Below the pieces are notes generated by a model. That model did not search any database. It saw only the letters and a list, made by a program, of their open reading frames with translations, and was not told the origin of the DNA. From positions 1,364,001 through 1,428,000 of the forward strand of contig JALLLT010000005.1 of the NCBI GenBank assembly GCA_025266875.1: a stretch of 64,000 nt of DNA, given 5' to 3'. Shown here piece after piece: positions 24,501 through 35,540 of this stretch; position 1 is the first letter of the stretch, and every line of letters begins with the position of its first letter. The DNA is from Fennellomyces sp. T-0311. Its lineage: Eukaryota > Mucoromycota > Mucoromycetes > Mucorales > Lichtheimiaceae. The position numbers and the translations under genes were made by a program.

Positions 24501-25529
24501 CCGCAATAAATCGACCAAGTTCCCTACCATTGGACCAATGGTCTTGGCCGATATCCCTTCCATGCAAGTGCGTACTCGTACCTTACAGCTCAAATTCGTC
24601 ACAAGACTCCAGTCGCTACCGGTTTCTACAATGGCCCGTGCGATCGAACTCTCATACTTATGGAAAGACCGAGCACCACAAGATAAACAATGGAGGCGTT
24701 TAACATCAACCAATCCCCTCCATCAACAGTATAAAAAGCTTCTGACCGGACTGACCCCGCCAAAGAATCCAGTAACGGAGGCAATTGACAAGAAACGGGA
24801 CGAAGAGTTTACCTCTCGGTGCAGCAAGTACAAGTCTATCCGGTGCCTCCGACCTTACCGACTTATTGATCCGATCTTATACCTGGCGGCCTCCTCCAGG
24901 GACAGACACCGACTGGTTAAGTGGCGAATGCACTGGCTCCCATCATACCCGCTCAAGAATTGCGAATGTGGTGCTGTGACAGCCAGTAGGGAGCACTACA
25001 CTAACTGTCCATTACTTCGGCCTTTATATCAAGAACTACTCAAGGTATTTGACCCAATATCGGACCAGCGTAACGAGACACAGGCCCTTGACCACATAAT
25101 GAATAGCTTACCACGTTCAGATACTGGTCTGACCCGTGGTAAATGGAAGAAGGTATGGCCAGCACTCCTACATGTCCTTCGTAAAATCGACAAACTGAGT
25201 CACCCCGATGAAGAGTACGATGAGTATGAACCCGCGCCAGAAGAGGCCCTACAAGGCAGCGCACCCACAACCACAAGAAATCACCCATAGAGGGGTCACA
25301 CTTTTATATCCCCAGCAATTTTATTTGACATCATACCTGCCCAGTTCTTTTCTTCGCACTACTTTTAATAACCTTCTACTGCACATGCCTGTCTTTTTCC
25401 CAATAGGGTTTTTTCAGACATGGCATCAGCTCCTTTATTTTATATCTATACATTTGTACCGCAAGGAAGCGACCACATCCCTATAGGGGCAGGTCTCATA
25501 GTCTTCCAATAAAACCAATACTTTTGAAC
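24501..25529 (+). mobile_element. 5'-truncated LINE (non-LTR retrotransposon) insertion
   Basis: An open frame from the left border to 25290 encodes the C-terminal part of a LINE ORF2-like protein. It lacks the reverse transcriptase core but carries the terminal cysteine-histidine finger (CECGAV...REHYTNCPLL, near 24962-25012). About 240 bp of 3' untranslated sequence follows, without a poly(A) tail. The element is flanked by identical 13-bp repeats at 24488-24500 and 25530-25542. Five-prime truncation with a variable-length target duplication is typical of target-primed reverse transcription. It sits in the same orientation as the host pseudogene. Confidence 0.85.
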
Positions 25530-25542
25530 TATCCTTGAGCTC
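25530..25542 (+). repeat. target-site duplication, right (TATCCTTGAGCTC)
   Basis: Thirteen bases identical to 24488-24500. Reading across one copy only restores continuity with the paralogous exon. Confidence 0.9.
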
Positions 25543-25770
25543 GTGGAACCACGAACACGACCCCGATGGGTTGGATCCGTTGGACTCGTCATCATAAGTC
25601 CCATCAACCGGTTTTTTAATCTTAATATGGCAATCGGTGTGGATGTTGTAGGTCAAGGAATCCACGAGGTTGGCGTATCCAAGGCGGTTCCGAACGATAC
25701 AACTGAAACAAAAACAACGTTTTATGACAACAAGGAAATTGGGGAAATTGCGTCGTCGTCGCCAAAATAA

Positions 25771-26248
25771 GCGCCATACGACCGACCTTTTTTTTACCTT
25801 ACTTTACATTATATGTACAGTATATTCTGGGTATACTCGCTCATCGTTTTGCGGTCTCTCTTTTTATTTTACAGAATATCATATGCAAAAGTCAGCCATA
25901 TAAACTCAACAACTTTGTGGTTCCAGGTACGTCCACAGTGCCATTAGATAATTCATGTATGAATAGCTTGTAAAGTCAGATGTCCCTTTGTGATCACACT
26001 TTCTCAGGAACGTACGTTGTGCAGCCACAAGTCACGTTACAAGCGGACAGAAAAGATTAACCACGCCTTCTGGTCATCCTGCTTTTACGCACCTTTTCAC
26101 ATTTTCGTTACCACGCTTTACAAAAATTATTTCTCTTCGCAATTTTTGACCGGTTTAATAGCCCATTGATACCACAGACGATCATTAGCGCGTCCTCAAA
26201 TAAGACCCCGTAGCTGTCTGATTACAAGGTGCTGCAGCGTTTCTCAAA
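25771..26248. other. intergenic, promoter region of the HET gene
   Basis: No coding frame. The tract separates the end of the upstream duplicated unit from the intact HET gene. No clear TATA box is seen close to the start codon at 26249. Confidence 0.4.
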
Positions 26249-28029
26249 ATGAGCATCTTATACGATTCAAACCAAAGGATGATACGTAATTTAACCGGAG
26301 CCATTCTACCGCGAGGGTTTATTGATAAATATATCCCTTTTAAAGCTACAGAAGGTAATAAGCACCTAAATAGCTCAAAATGTAAAATGCAAAAAAATAG
26401 TCACCTGACAAACTACGTGTAGCACCTGAATTCAGACCCACTTGGCTTGTTCGCGTATCCGATATGCAAGTCGTACCTGGCTCCACTGTAAATGACCCTT
26501 ATTGTGCACTGTCATACTCGAGGAACCAGTGTGGAGAAATAACCAACGTCGGGGACAGTGAAAAAATTGATGCAGCAAAGCACACCATCATTTCAAAGCG
26601 CGAACACAAAAGACAGCAGACGCGTTGTACGAAGGGCATGTTGAACCAAAACGGAAGGATTTTTGCAAAATTCAAGATATGGGGTACGTCCAGACAGACA
26701 TCGGATCAAGATGACTATGACACTGCAGTGTCCGAAAAACCGTGTCCATGCGCCAAAGAAAGTGTCGATTTCAAAACGTTGATTCAGGGAATATGCGATT
26801 ATTTTTGTATTGAATATATTTGGTTCGACCAGATGTGTATCGATCAAGACGATCACGATGCCAAAATGCGCGAAATACGACAGATGCATCATATTTATGA
26901 AAATGCTCGGTGTGCTCTAGCCCTTGTACCCGAACTAGGATCCACAGCCGAACGAGACGAGTATGGTCAATATCTTGCGAATATCGATGTAATACCGGAC
27001 AGTCAATGGGCCAAGCGCATGTGGACGCTCGAGGAAGCATACATGTCCAAAAAAATTCTTTTCGTTGGCCGCGACGTGCATTTCTGGACAAACTATTCTT
27101 CCATCAAAGACGATGGGCCGGCGGGGACATTCATTGCAAGTATCCAGCACACCAAAAAATGGAAGGCTTGCACTGCACTGTGGCATGCAAAGAGACGCAC
27201 CAGCAGCACCGCACATGATCGAATATTTGCACTTGCGAATATATTCCCAGAACTCAAGGACCGCATCACGTTTAGTTACCATCAATCTGAGCTTGATTTG
27301 GCGATTCAGTTCTATGGACGATTAGCGGAACACGACATTTCCATACTTTTATTCGGCGCACCCGCCATTGACGACACGCGTACCGCAAGTTCAGGAGCGG
27401 AATGTCGTTTAGAAGACATGCCATCATGGACAGGCGCGAATGGCATACATATACCCCAAAGATGTGGAGAGGCTGAATACGAACCTGATTCAAGGGCCTT
27501 CGACTGCATCGTCACTGGAAAGTGTATGCACCTGACCTCCAGCTTTCTTCGTGCTCATATAATAGTGGATTCCTCGGCCAAAATGTCGAATTTTGCTGGC
27601 AACTCGGACTATATACGAGATGATCTCCCCTGTTTATCTATCGAGAACTACGCGCGTACTATATCACCCTCGACGGATCTGACATTTGTTGCTGTAACAA
27701 GAAATTCACGGGCTCGATTCACTAAAGCTATGCAACACTACGGATTAAAAGCAACCCACTTTCTTCCTGTGAAAGCGGAAAACGAGGTCATCAGCAACAC
27801 TTTGTTATCACCAAACTATATGGCCGGTTTTCTATCGCTAACCGATGAATGTGATGAGTGTGTTATACTCTGCGGATATGAATTCCACTTCGCCGACATT
27901 CACACTTGCCTTCCGGTTTTAAAGAAGGAAGAAGATGATACTTACAAAGCGATCGGTGTATGCATTTTAATGAAAGCGCTTATCGACGACTTTATCGCAG
28001 AGCCTAAACAAGTGTTTCTTATCCAGTAA
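26249..28029 (+). CDS. HET-domain protein (heterokaryon-incompatibility-like)
   Basis: Two exons (26249-26354, 26423-28029), with a 68-bp intron, encode 570 residues. The region from about 45 to 215 has the HET signature in order: PYCALSYS, then YIWFDQMCIDQDD (about 167-179), then IYENARCALALVP, then AKRMWTLEEAYMSKKILFV. In ascomycetes HET-domain proteins trigger cell death after fusion of incompatible strains. In Mucoromycota their role is unestablished, so function here is inference. The C-terminal about 200 residues have no domain I recognise and are the part shared with the upstream remnant. The gene is followed 200 bp later by the TIP30-like gene, and the pair was duplicated together. 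Confidence 0.88.
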
Positions 28030-28232
28030 TAATTCTCGCGAGACATATATAATTATCTGTTGATTAATGAACGGCCGACCAATCCATTATAAATATGCTT
28101 TGTGTTGTACTGGAACCATAAGTCTATCAAAGCTTGGTGAAATGAAGCAACGACGCGTTGCTTGCCTTAATTGGAAGTACAGATTGCGTGAATTTTCTTC
28201 ACTATCGAACCTGTTTATTCCTTTTCCCCAAA

Positions 28233-29199
28233 ATGAGTTCGGAAAGTGTGGACCATAAAGTTGCTCTTGTTCTGGGCGCCACGGGTAAGTTGCTTCGCGC
28301 AATGCACCATTCGTGCATAACGACAGCGGCTGATTCGTGATTGCGATAAAGGCGCCGTTGGCAAACAAGTGCTTTTGGATCTTTTGAAGAATGGCACTTA
28401 TGAAAAAGTTGTTACTGTGGGCCGCCGTCCCGTGCAACTCGATGACAGCGTTCCTCAAGACAAGCTGGTATGTAACAGTTGTGAGCCTGTCAAAATCATG
28501 AGTAACGCCCACCTAGGTGCAAAAAACTGTCGACTTTGAAAACTTGGATGCGTCTCGAGAAGATTTTAAGAATGTCAAGTAAGTTAACTGCAGATACCCA
28601 AGCACGCTTAAAACTGACTTTGTATAGTGATGTGTACTGTTGCTTGGCAACCACGCGTCACGATGCTGGAAGCGCTGAAGCTTTCCGACGCATCGATCAA
28701 GGCTATGTCCTCAACTCAGCAAAGATAATTGCTGAAGAAAACAAATCAGCTACATCCGCATTATCTCCGGTGCACTTTCTCTATTGTTCATCAGGTGTAT
28801 GTATATATCACTATGGGAGAAGGCTAAAGTAAAGAAAAAGTCTAACATGACATTTAGGGAGCCAACAAAAACTCACCATTCTTGTACATTCAAAGCAAGG
28901 GCCAGACCGAAGAGGGTATCGCGAAAACTGGCTTCCAGCGCGTTTCCATTTTCCGTCCCGGGTACCTTGAAGTCGTTGAACCCAGACCACGCACTCGGTG
29001 GCCTGAGCATATTTCGGGTTATATCATCAGTCCCATCAATCGATTATTTAATCTGCACTTGGCGGTGGGCGTGGATGTTGTGGGTCGATCAATGCACAAG
29101 GTTGCCATGCAATCCAAGGCTGTCCCTAGCGACGCAAAGGAAACAGTGACGGATTTCTATGGTAACAAGGATATTGAGGAACTTGGTGCTTCGAAATAA
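28233..29199 (+). CDS. HTATIP2/TIP30-like NAD(P)-binding protein (Fmp52 family), intact copy
   Basis: Five exons (28233-28284, 28352-28467, 28517-28578, 28628-28794, 28862-29199) encode 244 residues. The N-terminal Rossmann motif GATGAVG is built across the first intron. HFLYCSS, SKGQTEEG and FRPGYLE motifs are typical of the atypical short-chain dehydrogenase group that includes human HTATIP2 and yeast Fmp52. The last acceptor is taken as AG at 28860-28861, because that keeps the SSANKNSPFLY continuity and matches the upstream copy. Yeast Fmp52 is mitochondrial-associated; a role here is not known. It lies 203 bp after the HET gene and is the functional member of the duplicated pair. Confidence 0.88.
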
Positions 29200-29659
29200 G
29201 CACCAGAACGCGTAGTGTACTATCTTTTACTCGCACAACTGCATAAAGCTAATGTCCTCGAGTTTTCTTACTTTGTGATAATTAAGAATCACGTCGTTAT
29301 GGGATACATGTAGCCATCTTGACCTGTTGAACTGGCTTCTGTTTCCAGAGTGAGGTCTCATCGAGGCATAATGAACAATCAATGTGCCACGACATCTTCT
29401 GTTAAGCGACAATAGGTTATGAGGGGGCATCATCCACTTGTCAGCCTCGGCTAGCATAGTACAAGTTATAAAGAGACGTTGGATTCAAGCTTTCAAGGGA
29501 ATAGTGGCGGCAGTAATGGCAGCGAAGGTTACTGTCAAGGATGGATCATTCTGTACGAATTTCTGTAGGCGGTGCTTCACTGTAAAAAGCTGAATCCAGC
29601 GAAATTCATTGTGGCCGACTCCACTCAACGATCACTTTTTTTCAACACATTTACACAAA
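29200..29659. other. intergenic, no supported gene
   Basis: Nothing recognisable. It contains the terminator of the TIP30-like gene and the promoter of THOC7, and ends the duplicated block. Confidence 0.45.
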
Positions 29660-30716
29660 ATGGACGATGGTAATAAAGGACCAATCAACCAGGCAAAGCA
29701 CCTGTGGCTAACTCAATTATTCCAGAACCAATGCTGCGAATACGTCTGGAGGTCGACGATCGACCAGTGCGTAATTTACAAAAGAAAATCAACAGTTGGC
29801 TGTCAACACTTCCAAACGAATCCGTCGAGTCAGCGTGAGTACGGCAACGGAATCGAAGCAACAGTGGCACTAAACAATACGATGCAGACAAAATGTATAC
29901 GAATCACTCCTCCTACTGATATCCAGCTACCAGACCAGCATTGAACGATACCCGTTGTTAGTTCGCGCCAACAGCATGGACGTTGACAATTACGGAGTCA
30001 TGGTAGAAGACACGGGTAAATGGAAGCAAGCGGTTGAAAAAAAGGAAGCATGTCTTTTCCTCACCATGAACGTATTGCAGCAAAGGCGGTTGGTTCAACG
30101 GCGGATCAGATATCTTCACTCAAGGATGAGTTGACACAAGCTCAAAAAGTACGAAACAACAAACTTGAATACGACAAGGTGGCTCGTGAGATTATGAAGC
30201 TGCAAACACGCGAGGCGTATCGTCAGTAAGTTACACTGCAAGGTGGCGAGAGAGGGGGGGAGGAATGGAAAGCTCATCGAGATGACGTGATTTAGATCGA
30301 TTCATGACCTAGAGGCCGATATTGAAATGTTGAAACGTGAAAAAGCAAACAGAGAAATCGCGTTTGAATCAAGGAAACGGAATTTTGCTGAGCTCATCAA
30401 TACCATCAAGGAGCTGCAGCGCACTGTGGAAGAGGAGCGTGCAAAGGGCGTAAGTAGTTGTTGCAAAAGGCGGGATGGATAGATCACTGACGATGCATGG
30501 ATGGTGTAGCATGAAATGCAAAAGAAGCTCATGGACATGGATCGCGAATACGAATCATCGGATGATGAAGCAAGTGTGAATTCCGATATGGAAGATGCAC
30601 CCACAGCCAACGGAACGTCACATCGATTCCAAGAGCGTAATGATGACGATGATGGTGACGAAGAAGGAATGGTTGCTGATGAGGAAGGCACGGTGGTAGT
30701 CAACGGCGTGCATTGA
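29660..30716 (+). CDS. THOC7: THO complex subunit 7 (THOC7/Mft1 family)
   Basis: Six exons (29660-29669, 29726-29834, 29888-30015, 30081-30225, 30296-30449, 30510-30716) encode 250 residues. The core is a long coiled coil with the family pattern AQKVRNNKLEYDKVAREI followed by a helix ending in AELINTIKELQRTVEEE. The C-terminus is strongly acidic (DDDDGDEE). THO couples transcription elongation to mRNA packaging and export. The first exon holds only ten bases; the model depends on an intron with a CTAAC branch site ending at 29725, which yields a smooth N-terminus (MDDEPMLRIRLEVDD). The stop is only 55 bp before the next start codon, so the two genes are packed closely. Confidence 0.85.
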
Positions 30717-30771
30717 ATAAAATTTAGTTTCTCTTTTTCTCTCTACAAACAAAGCACACAAAGGAAAAAAC

Positions 30772-32627
30772 ATGGCCAACAATAATTGTCCCTCCGATGA
30801 GCATACTGTCCGTTATCTACCTTCTTCTTCCAGCCACATGCTGCAAAAACACATCTCCAGTCAGGCTGCCATTCGCGAGCACGAGTTGGATCCATCCGGA
30901 ACCGGTCGTCAAGACCAGCACTTGCATTCGTTGGCTTACAGTTCGCGCTATGCCACCAGCGATATCCCCAAGTACGAACTGCCCGACAAATCATGCGAGC
31001 CTGTCGTTGCGTACCAGCTTGTCCATGACGAGCTCGAGCTTGATGGTCGTCCGGCGATGAACTGCGCCAGCTTCGGTAAGTTGGTGCCACATTGACTCTC
31101 GCCATGTCTTTTTTTTCTAAATGGAACCGAAAAAGTCCATACGTGGATGGAACCTGAGGCGGACAAGCTGATCATGGAAAACATTTCCAAGAACTTATCG
31201 GATCAAGACGAGTATCCCGCAACCATGCGGGTCCAAGCGCGATGTATCTCCATCATTGGCAATCTGTGGAACGCCAAAGAGGCTATCGGCACCCCGACTG
31301 TGGGTTCGTCCGAGGCCGTCATGCTGGGCGGTCTGGCAATGAAGAAGCGCTGGCAAGCCAAACGTCATGCCGAGAACAAGGATGTCCATCATCCTAATAT
31401 CGTTTTCGGAAACAACGCCCAGGTGGCGCTGGAGAAATTTGCTCGGTACTTTGATGTCGAAGCTAGGATGATTCCCGTATCCGAAGAAAGTCATCACGTG
31501 CTCGACATCCACAAGGCCGTCGAGGCTTGCGATGAAAACACGATCGGTATCTTTATCATTCTGGGCTCCACCTACACGGGCCACTTTGAAGATGTCGAGG
31601 GTTTGTGCAAGTTGTTAGATGAACTGCAGGAAAAGAAGGGACACGACATTCCTCTCCACATTGATGCGGCAAGGTAATAAAAGACTAGCACTGGCAAACG
31701 AAAGCAAGCAACCTAACACTGTGCTTCAATAGCGGAGGGTTCGTTGCCCCGTTCGCTTTCCCGGAACTCAAGTGGGATTTCCGTTCGCCGCGTGTGGTGT
31801 CCATCAACGCATCGGGCCACAAGTTTGGATTGAGCTATGCTGGCATTGGATGGGTTCTTTGGCGTTCATCGGACTATTTACCCAAGGATTTGATCTTTGA
31901 ACTACACTATTTGGGAGGCACCGAGTACACGTACAATCTAAACTTTTCTCGACCAGCATGCTTCATGATATCGCAATACTACAATTTCATCCGTCTCGGA
32001 TTCGAAGGCTATACGCGTATCGTGCAAAACGACTTGGCTAACGCTCGTCTGTTCTCGGAAGCTCTGGAGAACTCGGGTTACTTTGATCTGGTGTCCGATA
32101 TGCATCGAGCCGAAGGTGTATTTGGATGGCGCCACCGTGCCGGTCGCAAGCCAAATCCCAAAAAGACCAAAGTCAACTATAATCCATCGCTTCCCGTCGT
32201 TTCGTTCAAGCTCACGGACGATTTTAAAAAGGAATATCCTGTGAGTTTCGCGACTCGCCTTGTTTTTCATCGTGACTAACTGTTTCTTTTTTTTCGATAG
32301 CATGTCAAGCAATCGGCCATCAGTACGCTTCTCAAAACCAAGGGTTGGATAGTGCCTAATTACGCTCTGCCACCCGCTGAAGAAGACATCGAGATACTTC
32401 GTGTGGTTGTTCGAGAATCGCTATCGCGCGATATGATTGATCGTTTGATTGACGATATTGAAAATGCCACAAACAGCTTGAAGGATATCGAAGGCGAAGT
32501 GGATGAAGCTGTGTATGCTCCGTTGGAGAAGTTTTCAAAGATCGTCCAAAAGAGAAAGGCCCATGCCAGAGAAAAGAGCAACAAGATACATGTCAAGAAG
32601 CCAAGAACTTACGCCAGAGCTTGCTAG
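30772..32627 (+). CDS. GAD1: glutamate decarboxylase (PLP-dependent)
   Basis: Four exons (30772-31075, 31136-31673, 31733-32240, 32301-32627) encode 558 residues. Motifs of group II decarboxylases are clear: GSSEAVMLGGLAMKKRW, then HIDAASGGFVAPF, then NASGHKFGLSYAGIGW with the PLP-binding Lys311, then YNLNFSRP. The enzyme converts glutamate to GABA and CO2, consuming a proton, and feeds the GABA shunt. The N-terminal about 50 residues and a basic C-terminal tail (KKPRTYARAC) are extra relative to bacterial enzymes. No calmodulin-binding tail of plant type is evident. Confidence 0.95.
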
Positions 32628-33011
32628 CTTTTCCCTTACTACTCATCCCTTACTACCCAAATGTCGATAAGGTCAATGGTCTAGTGGTCAATAAAGCATA
32701 CGGGTAATTCAAACAACGGGTGCATGGATAGATAGCAGGTTTATAACATGATGTCAATTATGTCATTCATACGTTCGCTTCTGCGATAACTCGCAAAAGA
32801 CATCTGTTCTGAAGCTAATATCATGAGCACTTTATAATTAATGTATTGGATGCTAGCATAATAGAACAATTGCATGGCGAATGTCGCCAGGAGTAAAATA
32901 TAACATAGCAGACAGTTTATCAGCCAAATTTGGATCCAGTATAGCCGTACAAAAGGATGCCGAATAAATAGAAATATCGTCACTCTTTTTGTTTAACTTT
33001 CCCTCACTCTC
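32628..33011. other. intergenic, no gene
   Basis: AT-rich spacer between the decarboxylase stop and the F-box gene. A GGTCTAGTGGT string near 32677 resembles a tRNA A box but no tRNA fold follows. Confidence 0.45.
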
Positions 33012-34367
33012 ATGCTGCAATTGCCCATATTTAGCCTAGCCTTCCTGCTAGCAAGAGGCCTCTTCCGTAATGGATACGATGGCCTCCTCAGAAGAAACCA
33101 AGTACGCAAGGAGCGCGCCTCTTACTCTATCGATATCCTGCCCAACGAAATCTTCCTGTGCATAGCAAAGCACTTGACGAGACAGGACTGTGTGACATGC
33201 ATGCGCGTGTGCAAATTATGGCGCAACCGATTCTTCGAACAAGTCTACGGCCAAGTCAACTTGACGCAGACATGCCAAGTCATCGACTTTTACAAAGTTG
33301 TCAGACACACGGACCACACGTTAACGGAAACCGTGTCAACACTGCGACTTGACTATCGGGTGACAGAAGTGATCTGGACCAACTTTTCAATGTTTCAACG
33401 CATCATCGTACTGTGTCCAAACATCAAAGCATTGGACTTATCATGGTGGCAACTGTACTTTCTCCTTCATCCAACCCACAATGACTTTCGAGCAGTGTTT
33501 CATCTGCGCCAATTGCGTGAATTGACGATACGCAGCACATACCAAGTGTACCGCGCAGTGAAACGTGCAAAAGAGTGTGTTGCAGTCATCACAGGTGCCC
33601 GTGTTCCTCAAACAGACATCCTGTTTCACACAACGGAACTTTTGTTGGAACTTATTCAACACACGCCCAAACTCGACACGCTTTCCGCCTACTTTCATCG
33701 TCTTGATGATCCCTGGATGACTGAGAAGGACTTGGAAGCAATCCATACGTATTGTCCAGCACTGCGAAATCTGCTCTTAAAAAACATCATCTTAACCCAA
33801 GCGGACCACCACGCGAATACGTATCCGGTTGCCGAACACATGCGCAGCTTGACTTTGGGCAACATTGAATTTCAAACCGATGCCAGATTTTTCTGGCCGT
33901 ACCTTTTGCGCAAGTACCGAAACGTGAGCTATGCTGCGATATGGCAAGTTCGAATGCAGGATGAAAAGGCATGGGAGACCATGATGGCAGGCACATCTTT
34001 GTGGAGAAACCTTCATACTTTCAAATTCAAGTGTGCTACGCTGAACACGATTGGTGTCTGCGAATCGTTTCTTACACAGATTGGCAGCCATATCGCGCGA
34101 CTGGAACTCGGGGGCCTTCGACGAGGCGATAAGAGACATCGCAAGTTTGATGCGATTTCGGTCAACGTGGCCTGGATCAGCAAAGTGTGTCGCTCTCTCA
34201 AAAACCTAAAGCTCACGTACGCCATCGTTTATATCGATCAAGAGACGCTGGTGCTTCCTAGTAAAGAGCAGCTTGGCCCGGGGGACTTTGTCACTCATCT
34301 TGCACTGGAACGGACTTCTCATGTGGAACCTTGGCGTGTTCAAGGGCTTGCACGCCGCCAAATGTAA
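33012..34367 (+). CDS. F-box/LRR protein
   Basis: A single uninterrupted exon of 451 residues. A hydrophobic N-terminus (about 1-17) precedes an F-box at about 41-80 (DILPNEIFLCIAKHLTRQDC, then CMRVCKLWRNRFF). The remainder has irregular leucine-rich repeats (PNIKALDLSWW, TPKLDTLSAYF, CPALRNLLLKN). It is probably an SCF substrate adaptor. It lacks the TPR region of the other F-box gene and has no intron, which suggests a different subgroup or a retroposed origin. Confidence 0.85.
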   Translation: MLQLPIFSLAFLLARGLFRNGYDGLLRRNQVRKERASYSIDILPNEIFLCIAKHLTRQDCVTCMRVCKLWRNRFFEQVYGQVNLTQTCQVIDFYKVVRHTDHTLTETVSTLRLDYRVTEVIWTNFSMFQRIIVLCPNIKALDLSWWQLYFLLHPTHNDFRAVFHLRQLRELTIRSTYQVYRAVKRAKECVAVITGARVPQTDILFHTTELLLELIQHTPKLDTLSAYFHRLDDPWMTEKDLEAIHTYCPALRNLLLKNIILTQADHHANTYPVAEHMRSLTLGNIEFQTDARFFWPYLLRKYRNVSYAAIWQVRMQDEKAWETMMAGTSLWRNLHTFKFKCATLNTIGVCESFLTQIGSHIARLELGGLRRGDKRHRKFDAISVNVAWISKVCRSLKNLKLTYAIVYIDQETLVLPSKEQLGPGDFVTHLALERTSHVEPWRVQGLARRQM

Positions 34368-34511
34368 AAACTAGCTTACTTTTCTCCCATCATTGCTCAG
34401 ACTATTGCTTGTATAAATGCTATCTACTTTACACCATCCACATGTTCTGGTAACGCTTGGCTGCGCGGGGAAGGAAAAGGACTTAATTTTCCAGGCACCA
34501 AAAAGAGAGCA

Positions 34512-35297
34512 GTGGCTGAACCCTTCAACATTTTATTTTTTGCAATGAGCGAACGCGAATCGATCCCTTCTCAATCAGTTACATCACAACCCATCGATGC
34601 CCTGACACCACCACAATACACATTGTCGGGCAATGTCCACCTCACCACCGTTCCACCGAGTCTCAGCTACGAAAAGCCAACCACAACGAGCAATGAACCG
34701 ACGACGCTGACGGGCCGAGCGAGTCTCACCGTCAGTCAACGGTTAATACTCATGACGTGCGTTGGGTCGTTCTGGGGATTCAGCATTGGATCGTTTATTG
34801 GTGGACGTCATGCGGGTCTGCAGTACCTTGCGGAGAACGCCCACCGACTGCCCACCACAGTCCAGGGGTGGTACTTTTATCACAAGACCAAGAATTACCG
34901 CGTAGCGCTCGGAGGCATCAAACGAGGAGCCAAGTACGCCGTGCGCACGGGTGGTCTGTGTGTCATGTACGGCGCCATCGAGGCTGGCTTGGACCATGTG
35001 CGTGGAGAACCCGATGTAGCCAATTCAGTCACTGCGGGTGTTATCTCGGGAAGCATCTTTTCTGCAATGAGTAACGTATTCAAGCCGTCGTTTTGGATTG
35101 CCACAGAAGAAGAAAAAACTAATTTTGCATTGTTGCTAGCCAAATTATCGCGAGGGAGTGTGCGATACTCGCTTTTGTTTGGGGCTGCGTTTGGCCTAGT
35201 GACGGGAGGTTTATCAGATATACATCGCTACATTTCAGGAAACCCGCCCGGCTACATCACTTCGATACAAACTCGTCTTGGCAATAAACAAGGATAA
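34512..35297 (+). CDS. Tim17/Tim22/Tim23-family membrane protein
   Basis: One exon. The frame opens at 34512, but ATG 34545 (MSERESIPSQS, 250 residues) is a better start because upstream codons give an unusual hydrophobic stub. A Ser/Thr/Pro-rich N-terminus is followed by four weakly hydrophobic glycine-rich segments (GSFWGFSIGSFIGG, TGGLCVMYGAIEAG, TAGVISGSIFSAMS, LLFGAAFGLVTGG). This is the Tim17-superfamily pattern of mitochondrial inner-membrane proteins. The conserved HAGLQYLAENAHRLP block occurs in an uncharacterised fungal subgroup rather than the core translocases, from memory. Function is not assigned. Confidence 0.75.
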   Translation: MAEPFNILFFAMSERESIPSQSVTSQPIDALTPPQYTLSGNVHLTTVPPSLSYEKPTTTSNEPTTLTGRASLTVSQRLILMTCVGSFWGFSIGSFIGGRHAGLQYLAENAHRLPTTVQGWYFYHKTKNYRVALGGIKRGAKYAVRTGGLCVMYGAIEAGLDHVRGEPDVANSVTAGVISGSIFSAMSNVFKPSFWIATEEEKTNFALLLAKLSRGSVRYSLLFGAAFGLVTGGLSDIHRYISGNPPGYITSIQTRLGNKQG

Positions 35298-35540
35298 AGA
35301 GAAAAGAAAAAGTAAAGGGAGGGGATGCCAGCACATTCATTTCATCCGAAAACGTAGCCTTTTTTTGAGCCACCCCCGCGTTTCTTGTACGTCATCATCA
35401 CTTATAGCTGCAATTGAGCGAGGGCTTATAGCTGCATCTATCTTTTTTTTTTCTTATCCGGCGGTGTAACGAACAAACGCTTACTTAAAGCAATAGTCGA
35501 AAAAAAAAAGATCAATCGCTCTTCGGGCAATTCCCCTGCC
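35298..35540. other. intergenic, 5' flank of the soluble cyclase
   Basis: Pyrimidine-rich and A-rich runs with no clear TATA box. No coding frame. Confidence 0.4.

Larger units (their letters stand above)
23748..25770 (+). pseudogene. HTATIP2/TIP30-like oxidoreductase gene, upstream copy, inactivated
   Basis: This is colinear with the intact paralogue at 28233-29199, including its introns. Lesions are visible. The nucleotide-binding Gly motif is changed from GATGAVG to GGTSDAD. A two-base insertion near 24209-24213 shifts the frame to a TAA at about 24241. The last intron donor is GA instead of GT (near 24309). A 1,029-bp LINE fragment interrupts the last exon at 24501-25529. The tail after the insertion (25543-25770) resumes exactly in frame with the paralogue and ends at a TAA. 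Confidence 0.9.

Noticed and set aside
29670..29692. 23-base intron at the start of THOC7
   Set aside because: Too short for spliceosomal removal; the longer intron to 29725 with a CTAAC branch site gives a better in-frame N-terminus.
32672..32730. tRNA-like GGTCTAGTGGT string after the decarboxylase gene
   Set aside because: No T-arm, anticodon stem or acceptor pairing follows; it is a chance A-box match.
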